Shown: positions 5,436-7,695 of the stretch, piece by piece | Layout of the letters: every line of letters begins with the position of its first letter | How positions within the stretch are numbered: position 1 is the stretch's first letter | Assembly: GCA_913776405.1 (NCBI GenBank) | Contig: CAJYOV010000604.1 | Coordinates: 1 to 7,695, forward strand | Direction of reading: 5' to 3' | Length of the DNA stretch: 7,695 nt | DNA from: Pseudobdellovibrionaceae bacterium | Lineage (GTDB): Bacteria; Bdellovibrionota; Bdellovibrionia; Bdellovibrionales; JAMPXM01 | Made by a program: the position numbers and the translations under genes | The notes under the pieces: model-generated | The model's database searches: none | The model's input: the letters and a program-made list of their open reading frames with translations, nothing else | What the model was told of the DNA's origin: nothing

Positions 5436-7582
5436 ATGTCGAAGACAAAAAATCAGATCTCTCAATCTCGTCGTCAGTTTCTGCAAACGTCTGCCGCTTT
5501 CGGTGGCGGCTTCGTCATGGCGTTCTACCTCCCAGGTACGATCGGCCGTGCGCTCGCCGCTAATGACGGTCAAGCCGCAGGTGCAGCGCCAGTGGCTCAA
5601 CCGAAGCCAGTGTATCCACCGAACGCGTTTGTCATCATCGCACCTGACAATTCGATCACGATTCAGATCAACAAGCTTGAGATGGGCCAAGGCGTAAATA
5701 CGTCGATGGCGCAGCTGATCGCTGAAGAGCTTGAATGTGATTGGACAAAAATCAGATCCGTGTCGGCGCCGGTCAATCCGGTCTACAACCACACTCAATT
5801 TGGCATGATTCAGATGACGGGTGGCTCGACGGCACTTCATTCGTCTTGGGATCAACATTTGAAAATTGGCGCGACCATGCGCGAGATGTTGAAGCTAGCT
5901 GCTGCGAATCGCTGGGGCGTTAAAGTTTCAGAAGTGAAAGCAGAGAACGGTTCTATTGTTCATCCTAAAAAAGGCAAACTCACTTACGGCGAACTCGCTG
6001 AAGAGGCAAACAAGCTGCCGATGCCGGAAAATCCGCCGATGAAGAAGTCGAAGGATTACAAGATCATCGGTAAATCTTTGAAACGCGTCGACGCTCCAGC
6101 GAAAGTCAACGGCACGGCCACATTCGGTATCGACGTCAAGATTCCGGGCATGGTTTACGCAGTCGTTGCAAGACCGCCGCTGGTTGGCGCGAAGCTGAAG
6201 TCGATGAAAGAAAGCGACGCGAAGAAAGTTCGCGGCGTTCTCGATGTCGTGAAGTTTGAAGACCGCGTCGCTGTTCTTGCGAAGAATACGTATGCCGCAA
6301 TCAAAGGCCGTGAAGCTCTCGATGTGCAGTGGGAGATGAAAGATCTTGGGAAGATCTCTGACGCAGGGTTGATGGCTACGTTCAAGGACGCAGCCACGAA
6401 AAGCGGGAAGGTTGCAGAAAAGCGAGGCGATGCTGGAGCCGCTCTCGAAAAAGCGAAAGTGAAAACTGTCGCGGAATATGAATTCCCCTTACTTGCGCAC
6501 GCATCGATGGAACCGCTGAATTGCACGATCACGTTCGACGGCAAAAAAGCCGAAGCGTGGTCCGGCTTCCAAATGCCTACGAACGATCGTGCCGCGATTG
6601 CGAACATTCTCGGTCTGAAACCAGAAGATGTGACTGTCAATACGACCTACGCTGGCGGCAGTTTCGGTCGTCGCGCCTCGAAGAACTCCGAGTATGCGAT
6701 CGAAGCCGCTCAGCTCGTGAAGAAAGTGAAGAAGCCACTCAAGATCACGTTCACGCGTGAAGACGATATGAAAGGTGCTACTACCGCCCGCTGACGGTCC
6801 ACCGAGTTGAAGTCGGCATGACCGACAAAAAACAACTCTCCGGCTGGAAGCATCACATCGCAGGCCTGACGGTCATGGGTAACTCGCCATTCGGTGACAT
6901 GATGATCAAAGACGGTCTCGAGTCTGCTGTAACAGAAGGCGTTTCAGAGACACCCTACGCGCTCACGGATTTTGTCTGCGAGCAAACCGTGTTGCCATCG
7001 CCGGTAACCACGCTGTGGTGGCGATCAGTTGGCCACACGCACACGGGTTACGTGATGGAAACGATGATCGACGAAGTCGCTGAGAAGATGAACAAAGACC
7101 CGTGGACACTTCGCCGAGAACTTCTTGCGAAACACCCACGTCAGGTCGCTGTGCTCGATCTCTTGAAGAAGATGTCCGGTTATGGCCGCGGAAAAGCGCC
7201 AAAGGGCCGTGCCTGGGGCCTTGCCATTCACGAGTCATTCGGCACGGTCGTCGGGCAAGTGGCGGAAGTCTCGCTCGATAGCGGAACACCTGTCGTTCAT
7301 CGCGTGTGGGCAGCCGCTCACTGCGGACATGTCGTGAATCCAGAGCAAGCGAGAACACAGATTGAAGGCGGTATCGTCTTTGGCCTTTCGGCTGCTCTTT
7401 ACCAACAGGTCAAGATCGAAGACGGTGTTGTGCAGACGGGGAACTTCGACGCGTATCCTGTTCTTCGGATCAATCAGATGCCGAAAGTCGAAGTTGCGTT
7501 CGTGAAGAGCGACGGAGCGTATTCTTCTGAGCATGACCGTAACGAATGCGCGCTTGCCTTTTTTATCCACCTTCGCCTTTAA
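5436..7582 (+). pseudogene. iorB: Isoquinoline 1-oxidoreductase-type molybdopterin large subunit, frameshifted and C-terminally truncated
   Basis: The start is ATG 5436, with 'tgaggt' 5 bases upstream; a GTG at 5424 is less likely. The N-terminus carries a twin-arginine signal (SRRQFLQ, residues 11-17, then a hydrophobic stretch to FYLPG), as usual for IorB, which works in the periplasm. The first frame runs for 452 codons with good family similarity: LEMGQGVNTSMAQLIAEEL, QMTGGSTA, YAGGSFGRR, TFTREDDM. It then hits TGA at 6792. The next family block, YYRPLTVHRVEVGM, continues in another frame from about 6776 through WWRSVGHTHTGYVMETMIDE, WGLAIHESFG, CGHVVNP, EGGIVFGLSAALY and YPVLRINQMPKVEV. 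One missing base at about 6774-6778 (probably a G from GGTGGC) explains this. After 'FVKSDG' (to about 7516) homology stops: the expected GVGEPG motif with the catalytic Glu and the end segment are absent, replaced by about 20 unrelated residues and TAA at 7580. The reconstructed product would be about 715 residues, where intact homologues have roughly 700-750. Confidence 0.85.
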
Positions 7583-7694
7583 ACCAAACGTACTTCGAAG
7601 GGTTGTACCAACGATCATCGATGCCATCGATAGAGATCCGACTCTCATTCAAGTCGATACCCATTGCTCCCGCTTGATCACGCAATTTGAGGAT
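7563..7694 (-). CDS. C-terminal 43 residues of an unrecognised protein (5' end outside window)
   Basis: A - strand frame is open from the right window edge to TAA (7565-7563). The encoded segment contains MGIDLNESRISIDGIDD followed by RWYNPSKYVWFKGEGG. It has balanced amino acid use, alternating hydrophobic and charged residues, and an aromatic-rich end, like a real coding sequence and unlike the other frames here. I do not recognise a family from this fragment. Its stop overlaps the last 20 bases of the broken iorB reading frame in convergent orientation, which is unusual and fits a deletion having removed the original spacer together with the iorB 3' end. An overlapping longer - strand frame (7648-7235) is judged to be a shadow of iorB. 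Confidence 0.55.
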   Translation of the reverse strand: MLKLRDQAGAMGIDLNESRISIDGIDDRWYNPSKYVWFKGEGG

Positions 7695-7695
7695 G

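Noticed and set aside
6155..6640. 161-codon open frame on the - strand within iorB
   Set aside because: It is antisense to a clearly conserved coding sequence and reads as a Ser/Ala/Phe-rich shadow.
6768..6794. Programmed -1 frameshifting to express full iorB
   Set aside because: No X-XXY-YYZ slippery heptamer is present at the junction, and the protein also lacks its catalytic C-terminus, so decay is the simpler reading.
7559..7564. Run of six T as an intrinsic terminator of iorB
   Set aside because: No stable stem precedes it; the GC-rich bases before it do not form an adequate hairpin.
6818..7582. Separate gene starting at ATG 6818
   Set aside because: The homology extends upstream of this ATG in the same frame to about 6776, so this is the continuation of iorB and not an independent gene.
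7235..7648. 137-codon open frame on the - strand at the right end
   Set aside because: Most of it mirrors iorB codons; the neighbouring - strand frame ending at 7563 looks more protein-like.

Overview
The window looks like chromosomal DNA from a Bdellovibrio-like bacterium (Bdellovibrionota). The grounds are indirect: moderate GC content, a multi-copy-type HNH protein whose layout (lysine-rich 'hNPNM' helix segment, long variable linker, C-terminal HNH) I associate with Bdellovibrio genomes, and a mix of secreted small proteins, a receiver-only regulator and a DUF1704 protein. The assignment is inference. No rRNA, tRNA, CRISPR array or insertion sequence is visible.

Left part (1-2155, + strand). 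An HNH endonuclease gene enters from beyond the left edge and ends at 632. It is followed by a 500-base stretch without a convincing gene, a secreted DUF2141 protein (1133-1570), a strong hairpin (1573-1606), and a small lipoprotein (1688-2155) with a lysine-rich tail.

Middle part. On the - strand, a response regulator with an unrecognised N-terminal domain (3401-2544) overlaps by four bases (ATGA) a SUI1/YciH-type translation factor (2547-2179), so the two form one transcription unit converging on the lipoprotein gene. Divergent from the regulator, across about 155 bases holding a 12-bp perfect palindrome, lies a DUF1704/QEGLA zinc-metallopeptidase-like gene (3557-4918).

Right part (4975-7582, + strand). 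This is a two-gene molybdenum hydroxylase module of the isoquinoline 1-oxidoreductase type. The small [2Fe-2S] subunit (iorA-like) is intact, and its ribosome binding site sits in the 3' arm of a hairpin. The large Tat-exported molybdopterin subunit (iorB-like) is broken twice: a one-base frameshift near 6774-6778, and loss of the C-terminal segment that normally carries the GVGEPG motif with the catalytic glutamate. As sequenced, the module should not make an active enzyme. The 3' end of an unrecognised - strand gene (7694-7563) overlaps the broken end of iorB and suggests where a deletion joined the two.

Nothing here amounts to a clearly new multi-gene system. The items most worth a second look are the decayed iorB with its intact partner, the hairpin over the iorA start, the regulator-SUI1 coupling, and the receiver protein's unknown N-terminal domain.
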